From contig OY729512.2 of NCBI GenBank assembly GCA_963422445.2, positions 1,922,001-1,986,000 on the forward strand: DNA of 64,000 nt, given 5' to 3'. This stretch comes from G963422445 sp963422445. GTDB lineage: Bacteria > Pseudomonadota > Alphaproteobacteria > Thalassobaculales > Thalassobaculaceae. Position numbers and translations under genes: made by a program. Positions 9,473 to 18,932 of this stretch are shown here, piece after piece (position 1 is the first letter of the stretch; each line of letters starts with the position of its first letter). Below the pieces are notes generated by a model that was not told where the DNA came from, did no database searches, and saw only the letters and a program-made list of their open reading frames with translations.

Positions 9473-9689
9473 CTTCCGGTTCAGGCTCAACCAACTCGCG
9501 CGAGCCATCGAACCCCAACGTCCTCTCGATCAGGTGATCGCCGAATCGAACCAGATCTCCAGCTCCCTGGCAAAGCCGCCCCGCCGGCGCGCGCCGCATT
9601 CCGCGAAGCGCTTCGCGAAATGCAGCTAAACAAGTTAGCGCTCATGCCCCCTCGAAGCCGCAGAGATAGGGTTGTTCAGACTTTCCGTA

Positions 9690-10140
9690 GTGGATTGATT
9701 TCAATGCTTAGACCCCTCTTTTTCTTGCGGCGATGATGGTATCGGGATCGGCGGGCCAGACGAAGGGCTTGGCCTCTGTGGTGTTGTGTTCGTCGATGAC
9801 GCGGCGGATGGCGTCCTGGAGTTCGGGTACGGAGCGGAAGACGCCGTATTTGAGACGGCGTCGTGTCAGCTTGGCGAAGACGCCTTCGAGCGCGTTCAGC
9901 CACGTGCTCAAGGTGGGGTGACGTGGACGGTCCAGCGCGGATGGCGTACGAGCCAGACTTGGACTTCCTTGTGCTTGTGAGTGGCGTCGTTGTCGAGGAT
10001 GGCATGGACCGGGACGCCGGCGGATATCGTGCGTGCGATGGGGTTGAGGAATCTCAGGAACTCCTGGTGGCGATGCCGACTGGCGTGCCGCCCTGACCGT
10101 GCCGTCGAGCACGGGTCAGGGCGGCAAACAGCGTCGTCCT
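9690..10140 (-). mobile_element. IS630-family element type 1, copy 1, truncated
   Basis: The left terminus is TGGATTGATT following a TA at 9688-9689, as in the complete copy at 21199-22291. Read on the minus strand it encodes the C-terminal half of the transposase, including NALEGVFAKLTRRRLKYG and VIDEHNTTEAKPFVW, in shifted frames. Similarity to the other copies stops near 10140, so the N-terminal half and right terminus are missing. Confidence 0.75.
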
Positions 10141-10295
10141 CGCGAATGCCCGGCTAAGCGTCCTGTTGATTGTCTGGCTCATCTTCTACAGTGGTTTTGG
10201 GAAAGCTAAGTTGATTTCGTCGGTTAGATGACGCGACGGAGGTTTTGGCACTACATTTCGGCGCCTTGGCCTGTTGCGGGGATTTTGAGGACGGT

Positions 10296-11523
10296 TCAGG
10301 CGCCGATCGTCGCGGTACCCTCCTTCCCTGTGGCGATCTGTCGCACGGTGTTGGGCAAACGCACGCCGATGCACTGAGCAATCCGGCCGGCGACGCCGAC
10401 CGTCTTGCTGCGAACCGCGAAGCTCTTGCCATGGTGCTCGATGCGGGTTTCCGTCAACGCCTCGAGGTCACGCAGCACGTCCGCCCACTCGGCCACGATG
10501 CCGGCGTCTTCCATGCGGCGTTGAAGCTCCTTCTGCAGCACCAGGGCGAGGAACGAACAGAAGACATGGCCGCAGATCGTGGCATCGGTCTTGTGGAAGA
10601 CCGGGCGGGTCTCAAGCAGGCTCTTGGCGGTTCGGAACACCTGTTCCACCATCCATAGCTGCTTGTATCTCAGGGCGAGGTCCACGGCCGTCAGGGAGGT
10701 ATTGGTGCTCAACACCCGGATGCCGTCGAAGCGTTCTTCGTCGCGTGCCTTGTCGTGATCGATCGCGACCGAACCCCTGTCGATCTTCAGGTAGCGCTTG
10801 AAGCCCCGGTTGGGGACGATGCTCTTGGGCCCCTTCTTGTGCAGCTTGGTCTCCAGGCTGGCCAGGATCTGCGCGCGCGGCGCGGCGTCCTTGCGCGCCT
10901 CGGCCGGATTGCGGCACACGACATAGCGATGCGCCTCGTCCCCATCCTTGCCCGGGGGAACCGTGACGTCCTTGACCTCCAGGGCCATCGGATCCGGGCG
11001 CTGGCGGACAACCTCGATGGTCTCGAACGCTGAGCTGTCAGCGAGAACCGTGTCGCGGATCTCCTTCGTCCGACGCGGGCGGGCACCGAGGATGTACTGC
11101 CAGCCCCGCGCCTCGACCGCCGCGATCATGTCCTTGGAGATCATCCCGGCGTCGGCCACAAGGCACACCGAGCGGACCCCGAAGCGCTTCTGCAGGCGTG
11201 CCGCCACCAGGTCCAGCCGTCACGTCGGCGGTGTTGCCGGGCCACATCTCGCTGCACACAGGCAGTCCGTCGCCGTCGAGCACCATCCCCGACACCATCT
11301 GCTTGCAATCGCTGCGACGGTCCTTGCTCTTGCCGTACTGGCCCAGGCTCTCGCCGCCCTCGCCAGTGAAGTACAGCGATGTGGTATCGAAGAACACAAG
11401 ATCGAGATCGCTGAACAGGTCGCGCCGTCGATGGAACAGGGTCTCCTCGATCCAGTCCTTGGTGCGCCGCTCGAAACGGTCGCCGGCTTCATCGTCGCCA
11501 AGCGTCTCGCCGAGCCAGCCCAT
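10296..11523 (-). pseudogene. IS1634-family transposase, 5'-truncated and frameshifted
   Basis: From the upstream end the frames read DLDLVFFDTTSLYFTGEGG (first catalytic Asp), DRRSDCKQMVSGMVLD and GNTADV. A frameshift near 11215 follows, then VCLVADAGMISKDM (second Asp), LRYKQLWMVEQVFRTAKSL (Glu region) and the C-terminal helices. These are the IS1634 hallmarks. IS1634 transposases are usually about 550 residues, so roughly 130 residues of N-terminus are missing, removed where the IS5 copy inserted at 11530. The bases 10141-10295 to its left show no gene. Confidence 0.8.
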
Positions 11524-11533
11524 GGCCCGCTAG

Positions 11534-12711
11534 GGATTGTCTGAACAAGTCGGTTTTGGCACATTGGTTTATTGGTGACGGAGTGGAGTGCGAGCCTTGG
11601 AGCAAGCGACGTTTGCGGAGCTGGAGCACGACCTGAAGACGCGTCGGACGCGGCGCGAGGTGTTTCTCGAGACGATGGACGGGCTGGTTCCCTGGGAGCG
11701 GCTGGAGGCGCGCATCGAGCCGTTCTATCCGAAGGCCGGTCGCGGTCGGCGGCCTTATCCGCTGAGCGTGATGCTGCGGGTGCACTGCGTGCAGCTGTTC
11801 TACAATCTGAGCGACCCTGGGATGGAGGACCTGCTCTACGAGGTGAAGTCGGTACGGCGGTTTGTGGGGCTGCGCCTCTCGGGTGCGCTGCCTGACGAGA
11901 CGACGATCCTGCATTTCCGCCACTTGCTGGAGACGCATGGTCTGGGCGAGACGCTGTTCGAGGAGATCAACGCGCATCTGGCCTCTCTCGGACACCGCTT
12001 GAGCAAGGGGACGATCGTGGACGCGAGTCTCATTGCCGCGCCGTCGTCGACGAAGAACCGCAAGGGCGAGCGGGACCCGGAGATGCATCAGACGAAGAAG
12101 GGCAATCAGTGGCATTTCGGGATGAAGGCGCACATCGGGGTGGATGCGCAGTCGGGCTTGACGCACAGCGTGGAGACGACGCCGGCGACTGTCTCGGATG
12201 TGGCGACGGCGCACGCGCTGTTGCACGGAGGCGAGGAGCAGGTGTGGGGTGATGCGGGCTATCAGGGGGTGGACAAGCGCGCGGAGAACCGGGACACGGA
12301 CGTGGACTGGAAGGTGGCGATGAAGCCCGGCAAGCGCCGGGGGCTGGACAAGGCGGGCCCGGAGGCGGCGGAGAGGCGCAAGGCGTCGGTTCGGGCCAAG
12401 GTGGAACATCCGTTCCTGTATGTGAAGCGCCACTTCGGTTACGCGAAGGTGCGCCATCGGGGGCTGGCGAAGACCACGCAACGCATCGCCGTGCTGCTCG
12501 GGTTCACCAATCTGCTCATCGCGGGGCGCAGCGCCACCGCCTGACGTGGGGGGAGTCCGTCCGCAACCGCCGCAAGGCGGCGGGGACGGTCGACTCGGGC
12601 ATCGAAATCTCCATTTCCTGGCACGACAACACGTCCCCGATGGGCTCTGGCGTTTCATCCACGGGCCACGACACCCGTATACCCGAAAAAACCGACTTGT
12701 TCAGACAATCC
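11534..12711 (+). mobile_element. Intact IS5-family element, copy 2
   Basis: The 1,178-base element starts GGATTGTCTGAACAAGTCGG and ends with the inverted copy, flanked on both sides by CTAG (11530-11533 and 12712-12715), the expected target duplication for the IS5 group. It contains one full-length transposase gene. The left flank is the truncated IS1634; the right flank is the promoter region of the indolepyruvate ferredoxin oxidoreductase gene, so the element may affect that gene's expression. Confidence 0.88.
11588..12544 (+). CDS. IS5-family transposase (intact)
   Basis: The 318-residue DDE transposase is similar over its whole length to E. coli IS5 transposase: RRTRREVFLETMDGLVPW, FYPKAGRGRRPYPLSVMLR, DPEMHQTKKGNQWHFGMKAH and GDAGYQGVDKR. 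The catalytic Asp residues lie in TIVDASLI and GDAGYQG, and Glu in RAKVEHPFLYVKRHFGY. The frame opens at a GTG (MRALEQAT); an alternative TTG lies three codons later. It is the only undamaged IS5-group transposase in the window and could mobilise the broken copies at 7532 and 17218 if their ends are recognised. Confidence 0.9.
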   Translation: MRALEQATFAELEHDLKTRRTRREVFLETMDGLVPWERLEARIEPFYPKAGRGRRPYPLSVMLRVHCVQLFYNLSDPGMEDLLYEVKSVRRFVGLRLSGALPDETTILHFRHLLETHGLGETLFEEINAHLASLGHRLSKGTIVDASLIAAPSSTKNRKGERDPEMHQTKKGNQWHFGMKAHIGVDAQSGLTHSVETTPATVSDVATAHALLHGGEEQVWGDAGYQGVDKRAENRDTDVDWKVAMKPGKRRGLDKAGPEAAERRKASVRAKVEHPFLYVKRHFGYAKVRHRGLAKTTQRIAVLLGFTNLLIAGRSATA

Positions 12712-12900
12712 CTAGCGTTCCGGGCGTATGGCCCGGATGTGGTGGCAAGCATGATTGGCGGTCGGATCGGGTGGTACCGCTACTGCCTCGACGTTGCCAT
12801 TTCATGGCTGCTCCGCCGTTTGCATTGTCCATCACGGTGACAGGCGTTATTGTCGGTACTTGGCCCTGATGTGCCGGAAACGGCACAAGGAGAAATCGTA

Positions 12901-15900
12901 ATGTCGTTAGCTGCCGTCGACCTTGATGACAAATATACCCTGGACACCGGCCGGATCTATCTGACCGGCATACAGGCGCTGGTTCGTCTGCCAATGCTGC
13001 AGCGCCAGCGAGATGTCGCGGCCGGTCTCAACACCGCGGGGTTCATTTCCGGATACCGTGGCTCGCCGGTTGGCGGCTACGATCAACAATTGTGGCGCGC
13101 GAAAGGCTTCCTGAAGCAGAATCACATCCATTTTCAGCCGGGTCTGAATGAAGATCTTGCGGCGACTGCGATCTGGGGCAGCCAACAGAGCAATCTGTTC
13201 GAAGACGCCACCTATGACGGCGTTTTCGCCTATTGGTACGGCAAGGGGCCGGGTGTCGACCGCTGTGGTGATGTCTTCAAGCACGGCAACATGTCCGGAT
13301 CCTCGCAGCATGGCGGGGTTCTGCTGATCGCTGGTGACGATCATGCTGCCAAATCCTCGACCTTGCCCCATCAGAGCGAACATGCCTTCGTCGCCACGAA
13401 TATACCGGTGCTGAATCCGGCGGGGGTGCAGGAGATTCTCGATTTCGGCATCATCGGCATCGAGATGTCGCGGTTTTCCGGATGCTGGGTTGCCTTCAAG
13501 ACGACAGCCGAGAACATGGACTCGTCGGCGTCAATCACGATCGGTCCCGGGCGGATCACTACTCGTCTGCCGGATATCGACCTGCCGCCTGGCGGGCTCA
13601 GCATCCGCTGGCCGGACGACTGGATCGAGCAGGAAGACCGGCTGCACCGGCACAAGATTTATGCCGTGCGCGCGTTTGCGCGAAGCACCGGTGTTGACCG
13701 GATGGTGGTTGACGGCCCGAAGGCTCGCCTCGGTATCATCACAACCGGTAAATCCTATCTTGATGTCCGGCAGGCGCTGGAAGATCTCGGACTCGATGAT
13801 CGGCAGGCAGCGGATATCGGTATCCGTCTCTACAAGGTCGGCATGCCGTGGCCGCTGGAGCCAGACGGCGCCCGGATATTTGCCGAGGGTCTGGAAGAGA
13901 TCCTCGTTATCGAAGAAAAGCGGGCGCTGATCGAAAACCAGTTGAAAGAGCAGCTGTACAACGATCCGCCGGCTGGCCGGCCGCGCGTGATCGGCAAGTT
14001 CGACGAAAACGGGAACTGGATTCAGCCATCATCCGGCGAGTTGACGCCCGCCCGCATCGCCCGTATCATTGCTGGCCGTATTCGGCGATTTCATACCAGT
14101 GACACCATCGAAGACCGCTTGAACTTCCTCGATCGCCAGGAAGCGCGGATTGCGAAGTCGAATACCGAATTCGCGCGGACTCCGTATTTCTGTTCCGGAT
14201 GCCCGCACAACACATCGACCCGGATTCCCGACGGGAGCCGCGCGACCGCAGGAATCGGCTGTCATTTCATGTCGGTCTGGATGGACCGCAACACTTCCAC
14301 ATTTACCCATATGGGGGCCGAAGGGGCGTCCTGGATCGGCCAGGCTCCGTTTATCAAGACCAATCATGTCTTCGCCAATCTCGGTGACGGCACCTATACT
14401 CATTCTGGATTACTGGCAATTCGTGCGGCCGGCGCGGCTGGCGTCAATATCACTTACAAGATTCTGTACAACGACGCCGTCGCGATGACTGGCGGCCAGC
14501 CGGCCGATGGCGGTTTCACGGTCCCGGAAATCGCGGCCCAGGTAGCCGCCGAGGGCGCCAGGGAAGTTCGTATCGTTACCGATGAGCCGGACAAATATCT
14601 GATCGGCACGAAATGGCCGTCCGGGGCGTCGATTCATCACCGGGACGAGCTCGACGCAGTACAGCGGGATTTGCGCGAGGTCGAAGGATTGACGGTGTTG
14701 ATCTATGACCAAACTTGCGCTGCCGAGAAACGTCGGCGGCGCAAGCGCGGCATCATGGTTGACCCGCCAAAGCGGATATTCATCAACGAACTGGTCTGCG
14801 AGGGCTGTGGCGATTGCGGTGTTGTGTCCAATTGCGTTTCGGTTGCACCAGTCGAAACCGAATACGGCCGCAAGCGAATGATCGACCAGTCGGCCTGCAA
14901 CAAGGATTATTCCTGCACTAAGGGGTTCTGTCCCAGCTTCGTCAATGTCATCGGCGGCACGGTTCGCAAAATCCGTGCCAGTGAGGGTCACGGCGCGGAT
15001 CTCTTCGATGTGTTGCCGGAGCCCGCGCAGCCGCGGCTCGACCGGCCTTATGGCGTGATGGTGACGGGGATTGGCGGAACCGGGGTGGTGACTATCGGCG
15101 CTCTGATCGGGATGGCGGCTCATCTGGAGGGCAAAGGGGTTTCGGTCCTCGACATGACCGGGCTGGCCCAGAAGGGCGGCGCCGTGGTTAGCCATATCCG
15201 TGTTGCCGAGACGCCCGAAAATCTGAATGCCGTGCGTATTGCGGCTGGTAGCGCAAGACTTCTGCTGGCTTGCGATATGGTGACGGCGGCGGGTACGGAT
15301 AGCCTAGCGAAGGTGTCACGGGGTGAGACGACGGCGATCGTCAACACCCAGGAAACCATGACTGGGGCCTTCACGCGTAATCCGGATCTCGCTTTTCCGG
15401 GGGCTGCGTTCCGTGACGCCATCCGGGCTGCGGCCGGAGAGAACTCGACCCATTTCGTTGACGCGACCCGCATTGCCACGCAATTGCTCGGCGACAGTAT
15501 CGCGACCAACCTGTTCATGCTCGGCTTTGCCATTCAAAAAGGGGTGGTTCCGGTATCGCTGGAGGCTGTCGAGCGGGCTGTCGAACTGAACAATGTGGCG
15601 GTCGACTTCAACAAGCGGGCGTTGCTCTGGGGACGCCGCGCCGCCCATGATATTGCGGTTGTCGAAAATCGGGCGACGCATCCGGCGCCCAAACCGGTTC
15701 ATCGCGATATTGCCGATACGTTGCCGGCGATGATCGACAAACGGGTCGATTTCCTGAGCGCCTATCAGAATGCGGCCTATGGTCAGCGCTATCTTGACCT
15801 CGTACGTCGGGTCGAGATAGCGGAACGGAACCGGACCCCTGGTTTCGATGGGCTGACCGAGGCGGTCGTCCGTCATGCGTTCAAGCTGATGGCATACAAG

Positions 15901-16377
15901 GACGAGTACGAGGTGGCCCGGCTGTTTACCGATGGCAATTTCGAACGCCAGTTGCGGGACCAGTTCGCAGGTGATTACAAGCTGCAATTCAATCTTGCGC
16001 CGCCGTTGTTTGCCGAGCGCGATCCGGAAACCGGCGAACTGAAGAAAAAAGTCTACGGCAGCTGGGTGCTGCCGGTCTTCCGGTTGCTTGCCGGATTGAA
16101 GAGGCTGCGCGGTACCCGGTGGGATCTCTTCGGTTACACGTCGGAACGCAAAATGGAGCGCCAGCTGATCGAGGACTATTTCGTCCTGATGGCGGAGGTT
16201 GCGGATAGTCTCGGTCCGGACAACCATGCCGCCGCGGTCGAGCTTGCCAGCATACCGGACCAGATTCGTGGTTACGGTCATGTCAAGGATCGTCATCTTG
16301 CGGCAGCGAAATCCCGCAAGAAACAGGCGCTGACATTGTTCCGTAACCCCGATCTCAGACGAACCGAGGCCGCTTAG
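12901..16377 (+). CDS. Indolepyruvate ferredoxin oxidoreductase, fused alpha/beta/gamma-type
   Basis: The enzyme oxidatively decarboxylates aryl- or branched-chain 2-oxo acids to acyl-CoA, reducing ferredoxin. The 1,158-residue protein carries, in order, a TPP-type pyrimidine-binding region (about 1-400), a CSGCPHNTST TPP/iron-sulfur segment (about 435) and a ferredoxin-like Cys cluster starting at C633 (VCEGCGDCG, then NKDYSCTKGFCP). A gamma domain follows with GIGGTGVVTIGALI and LAQKGGAVVSHIR, then the long C-terminal DUF6537-type region. The start at 12901 is set by AAGGAG nine bases upstream. The length and order match the single-chain form of proteobacteria. An IS5 copy ends about 190 bases upstream, so the native promoter may be altered. 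Confidence 0.93.
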   Translation: MSLAAVDLDDKYTLDTGRIYLTGIQALVRLPMLQRQRDVAAGLNTAGFISGYRGSPVGGYDQQLWRAKGFLKQNHIHFQPGLNEDLAATAIWGSQQSNLFEDATYDGVFAYWYGKGPGVDRCGDVFKHGNMSGSSQHGGVLLIAGDDHAAKSSTLPHQSEHAFVATNIPVLNPAGVQEILDFGIIGIEMSRFSGCWVAFKTTAENMDSSASITIGPGRITTRLPDIDLPPGGLSIRWPDDWIEQEDRLHRHKIYAVRAFARSTGVDRMVVDGPKARLGIITTGKSYLDVRQALEDLGLDDRQAADIGIRLYKVGMPWPLEPDGARIFAEGLEEILVIEEKRALIENQLKEQLYNDPPAGRPRVIGKFDENGNWIQPSSGELTPARIARIIAGRIRRFHTSDTIEDRLNFLDRQEARIAKSNTEFARTPYFCSGCPHNTSTRIPDGSRATAGIGCHFMSVWMDRNTSTFTHMGAEGASWIGQAPFIKTNHVFANLGDGTYTHSGLLAIRAAGAAGVNITYKILYNDAVAMTGGQPADGGFTVPEIAAQVAAEGAREVRIVTDEPDKYLIGTKWPSGASIHHRDELDAVQRDLREVEGLTVLIYDQTCAAEKRRRRKRGIMVDPPKRIFINELVCEGCGDCGVVSNCVSVAPVETEYGRKRMIDQSACNKDYSCTKGFCPSFVNVIGGTVRKIRASEGHGADLFDVLPEPAQPRLDRPYGVMVTGIGGTGVVTIGALIGMAAHLEGKGVSVLDMTGLAQKGGAVVSHIRVAETPENLNAVRIAAGSARLLLACDMVTAAGTDSLAKVSRGETTAIVNTQETMTGAFTRNPDLAFPGAAFRDAIRAAAGENSTHFVDATRIATQLLGDSIATNLFMLGFAIQKGVVPVSLEAVERAVELNNVAVDFNKRALLWGRRAAHDIAVVENRATHPAPKPVHRDIADTLPAMIDKRVDFLSAYQNAAYGQRYLDLVRRVEIAERNRTPGFDGLTEAVVRHAFKLMAYKDEYEVARLFTDGNFERQLRDQFAGDYKLQFNLAPPLFAERDPETGELKKKVYGSWVLPVFRLLAGLKRLRGTRWDLFGYTSERKMERQLIEDYFVLMAEVADSLGPDNHAAAVELASIPDQIRGYGHVKDRHLAAAKSRKKQALTLFRNPDLRRTEAA

Positions 16378-16396
16378 CGAGTTTGTGACATCGGGA

Positions 16397-17155
16397 ATGC
16401 GCTTCTTCGCCAAACCGGTCCTGATCCGTATTCTGGTCTTGATTCTGGTGCTGTTTTTCATTCCGTTGGCCGTGAGTTACGCCGCCAGACAAGCGGACAG
16501 AGCCTTGCACTGGAGTGAAGCACGACGTGACAGCAGCCGGCAGGCGCCGGATCCGGCGGCCGAGCGGGAGCCGGTTGTGCAAGTCTATGCGGCGCGCGCC
16601 TGGGGCTGGCGGGGCGCATTCGGGGTTCATACCTGGATTGCGGCCAAGCGCCGCGATGCCACGCATTATGTTCGCCATGAAGTCATGGGTTGGGGCGTTC
16701 GTTATGGCAGAAAGGCCGTACGGGTCGGTCCCGGAACGCCTGATGCCTACTGGTATGGATCGCGCCCGATGTTGCTGGTCGATATTCGCGGCCCGCATGT
16801 CGAAGCCATGATCGACCAGATCCGTGATGCGGCGGAGCGTTATCCCTTTGGTGACCGCTATGTGGTCTGGCCCGGCCCGAACAGCAACACGTTCACTGCG
16901 TTTGTTGCGCGTGAGGTTCCGGACTTGCGGCTGGATCTGCCGCCGACCGCCATTGGGAAGGATTATCTTGCGGGATGGAATCCGGTTGCGAAGGCGCCCA
17001 GCGGGACCGGGTTCCAGCTTTCGTTCGGCGGTTTGCTCGGGATCATGCTGGCGGCCGAGGAAGGTTTCGAAATCAATTTTTTCGGTCTCACATTCGGTAT
17101 CGACGCCAATCCACCGGCTTTGAAACTGCCCGGGCTTGGCCGTATCGGTGGTTGA
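16397..17155 (+). CDS. DUF3750 family membrane-anchored protein
   Basis: The protein has one N-terminal membrane segment (IRILVLILVLFFIPLAVSYA), then an extracytoplasmic domain with VQVYAARAWGWRGAFGVHTW, HYVRHEVMGWGVRYG and WPGPNSNTF. The last element, with conserved His and Asn residues, marks DUF3750 and hints at an NlpC/P60-like or related hydrolase fold, but no activity is established. ATG 16397 is chosen over a GTG four codons earlier. It begins 19 bases after the oxidoreductase stop and may be cotranscribed with it. Confidence 0.8.
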   Translation: MRFFAKPVLIRILVLILVLFFIPLAVSYAARQADRALHWSEARRDSSRQAPDPAAEREPVVQVYAARAWGWRGAFGVHTWIAAKRRDATHYVRHEVMGWGVRYGRKAVRVGPGTPDAYWYGSRPMLLVDIRGPHVEAMIDQIRDAAERYPFGDRYVVWPGPNSNTFTAFVAREVPDLRLDLPPTAIGKDYLAGWNPVAKAPSGTGFQLSFGGLLGIMLAAEEGFEINFFGLTFGIDANPPALKLPGLGRIGG

Positions 17156-17282
17156 ATCCGAGCCTGTCATGCCAATAGCGTCAAATGCCTGTTGTGCGGA
17201 CCGTAAAATACCTCTAAGGTAAGGTCCGATCAAGTTGCGTGTGCCATGATTTGCGTAGGAGTCGCGGATTGGATGGTGAGCC

Positions 17283-18418
17283 ATGGCCCAGGCAAGCTTT
17301 GCGGAACTGGAGCACGACTTGAAGAAGCGTCGGACGCGGCGTGAGTTGTTCCTTGAGAAGATGAACAGGCTGGTTCCCTGGGAGCGGCTGGAGCGACGGA
17401 TTGAGCCGTTCTATCCGAAGGCGGGGCGCGGTCGGCGCCCGTATCCGCTGTCGGTGATGCTGCGCGTTCACTGCGTGCAGCTGTTCTACAATCTGAGCGA
17501 CCCGGGGATGGAGGACCTGCTCTACGAGGTGGAGTCGGTGAGGCGTTTCGTGGGGCTGCGCCTGACGGCGGCGCTACCCGACGAGACCACCATCCTGAAC
17601 TTCCGGCATCTGTTGGAGAAGCACGGCCTGCGCGAGGTTCTGTTCGAGGAGATCAATGCACACCTGGCGTCGCGCGGCCATCGGCTGCGCACGGGGAGGA
17701 TCGTTGACGCGAGCCTCATCGCCGCGCCGTCGTCGCCGAAGAACCGGCGCCGCGCACGGGACCCTTGAGAGGCATCAGACGAGGAAGGGCAAGCGGTGGT
17801 CTTTCGGGATGAAGGGGCACATCGGGGTGGACGCCGGGTCGGATCTGGCGCACAGCTTGACGACGACGGCGGCCAACGCAAGCGACGTGACGCAGGCGGG
17901 AGCGCTGCTGCATGGCGCTGAGACGACGGCGTGGGGCGACGCAGGCTACCAGGGGATTATATACATAGATTGACTCTCCTTCAGTTTCCGAGAAAGGTTG
18001 AACAGGAAATTCCCACATCCCGAGAACGTTCCTCCAAAAACAACTTGGTGGGCTGCATACGCTTATAGTTGGCAAACATCTTCCCAGCATCCTGAGACAT
18101 TGCACCAGAGTCAACTTATGTATGTAATCCCCGGCTACCAGGGGGTGGAAGAAGCGTCCCGAGCACCGGGATGGCGGTGTCGAGTAGCGTGTGGCGATGA
18201 AGCCGGGCCGGCTGCTGGCGGAGAGTGGCGCCGAAGAGGCTGCCGAGAAGCGCAAGGCGTCGGTGCGGGCGAAGGTGGAGCATCCGTTCCTGTACGTGAA
18301 GCGGCACTTCGGCTACGCCAGGGTGCGCTACCGGGGCGTGGCGAAGAACAGGCAGCGCATCGCGTTGTTGCTGGAGGTCTCGAACCTGCTGATCGCCGGC
18401 CGCCACGTGACGGGGTGA
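17283..18418 (+). pseudogene. IS5-family transposase, copy 3 (frameshifted and interrupted)
   Basis: Starts MAQASFAELEHDLKKRRTRR and is open to ARDP-stop at 17768, this time with the FYPKAGRGRRPYP motif intact. The same one-base insertion after ARDP as in copy 1 shifts the frame; translation could continue as HQTRKGKRWSFGMKGHIG in another frame. The gene is then cut by a 181-base insertion within GDAGYQG and resumes out of phase up to RVRYRGVAKNRQRIALLLEV. No functional enzyme is expected without frameshifting. Confidence 0.8.
17952..18132. mobile_element. 181-bp MITE inserted in an IS5 transposase gene
   Basis: The insert is flanked by an 8-bp direct repeat GGCTACCA (17944-17951 and 18133-18140), absent as a duplication in the uninterrupted copy 1. 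Its ends are inverted repeats: left GGGGATTATATACATAGATT and right, read inversely, GGGGATTACATACATAAGTT, continuing TGACTCT in both. This gives about 26 bp with three mismatches. It has no coding capacity and is AT-richer than its surroundings. This fits a non-autonomous miniature element moved by a transposase that makes 8-bp duplications; no parent with these ends is in the window. Confidence 0.85.
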
Positions 18419-18610
18419 CAGGGGAGCAGTCTACCCGGCGCTGGCGGGACGGCGGGGAAGGAGGCGAATCGACGCGGCTATCGCCCGCTCGCTCCGTATC
18501 CCGTGACAAGAGCAGTCCCCGGCCTGTCGGCAATATCGTCGAGCTTCAAATCCAAGCCGCCTCTCCCCCTCCCCTCGAAGCCGCAGAGATTAGGGTTGTT
18601 CAGACTTTCC

Positions 18611-18932
18611 CTAATGCCTGGCAAGGTAGTATGAACTTGCGAACACCGTGCCATGTGGGCGCTGCGTGATTGTACGCCCGGGCATGCCGGCTCTCGCACA
18701 TCGACAGTATTCCGGAGATTGAAAGCCCCGAACACCACCAGATCCGCCAGGACAAGGTCCGACGCGCCTGGCATTTCCACCAGACTCTGTAACTGGTTGC
18801 TATGGCAGCCGGCTTCACAATGAAGTCGCGCCGTAACCCGCCTTACAGTAGGCCGCGCGTTGAACGAATCGCATGGCGGGCAAACGCCCGCCGTAATGTT
18901 GGCCCGGCACGGCCACCGCCTTCGGAGCGATC
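18611..18932. other. Intergenic region with no supported gene
   Basis: These 320 bases between the IS5 copy 3 and the ATPase pseudogene hold only short unconvincing frames. A minus-strand frame (LVEMPGASDLVLADLVVFGA) looks protein-like over about 40 codons but has no family that I recognise, and it is interrupted by the IS5 end. Confidence 0.5.

Larger units (their letters stand above)
7532..9686 (+). mobile_element. IS5-family element, copy 1, with an IS4-type fragment inserted
   Basis: The left end GGAAGGTCAGATCAAG after CTAG (7528-7531) is matched by an imperfect inverted copy ending at 9686 next to GTAG. Compared with the copy at 17218-18610, the sequence is collinear from the left end to about 8577 and again from about 9645 (CCCCTCGAAGCCGC) to the right end. 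The intervening stretch of roughly 1.07 kb encodes an IS4-type transposase instead of about 130 bases of IS5 tail. The transposase is broken (separate entry). The left flank cuts a nuclease gene remnant; the right flank is immediately an IS630 end. Confidence 0.75.
17218..18610 (+). mobile_element. IS5-family element, copy 3, carrying a MITE
   Basis: Flanked by CTAA on both sides (17214-17217 and 18611-18614), with inverted ends related to those of copy 1. The interior is collinear with copy 1 but contains a 181-base insertion at 17952-18132. After removing that insertion the element is about 1.2 kb. Its transposase is broken. Confidence 0.85.
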
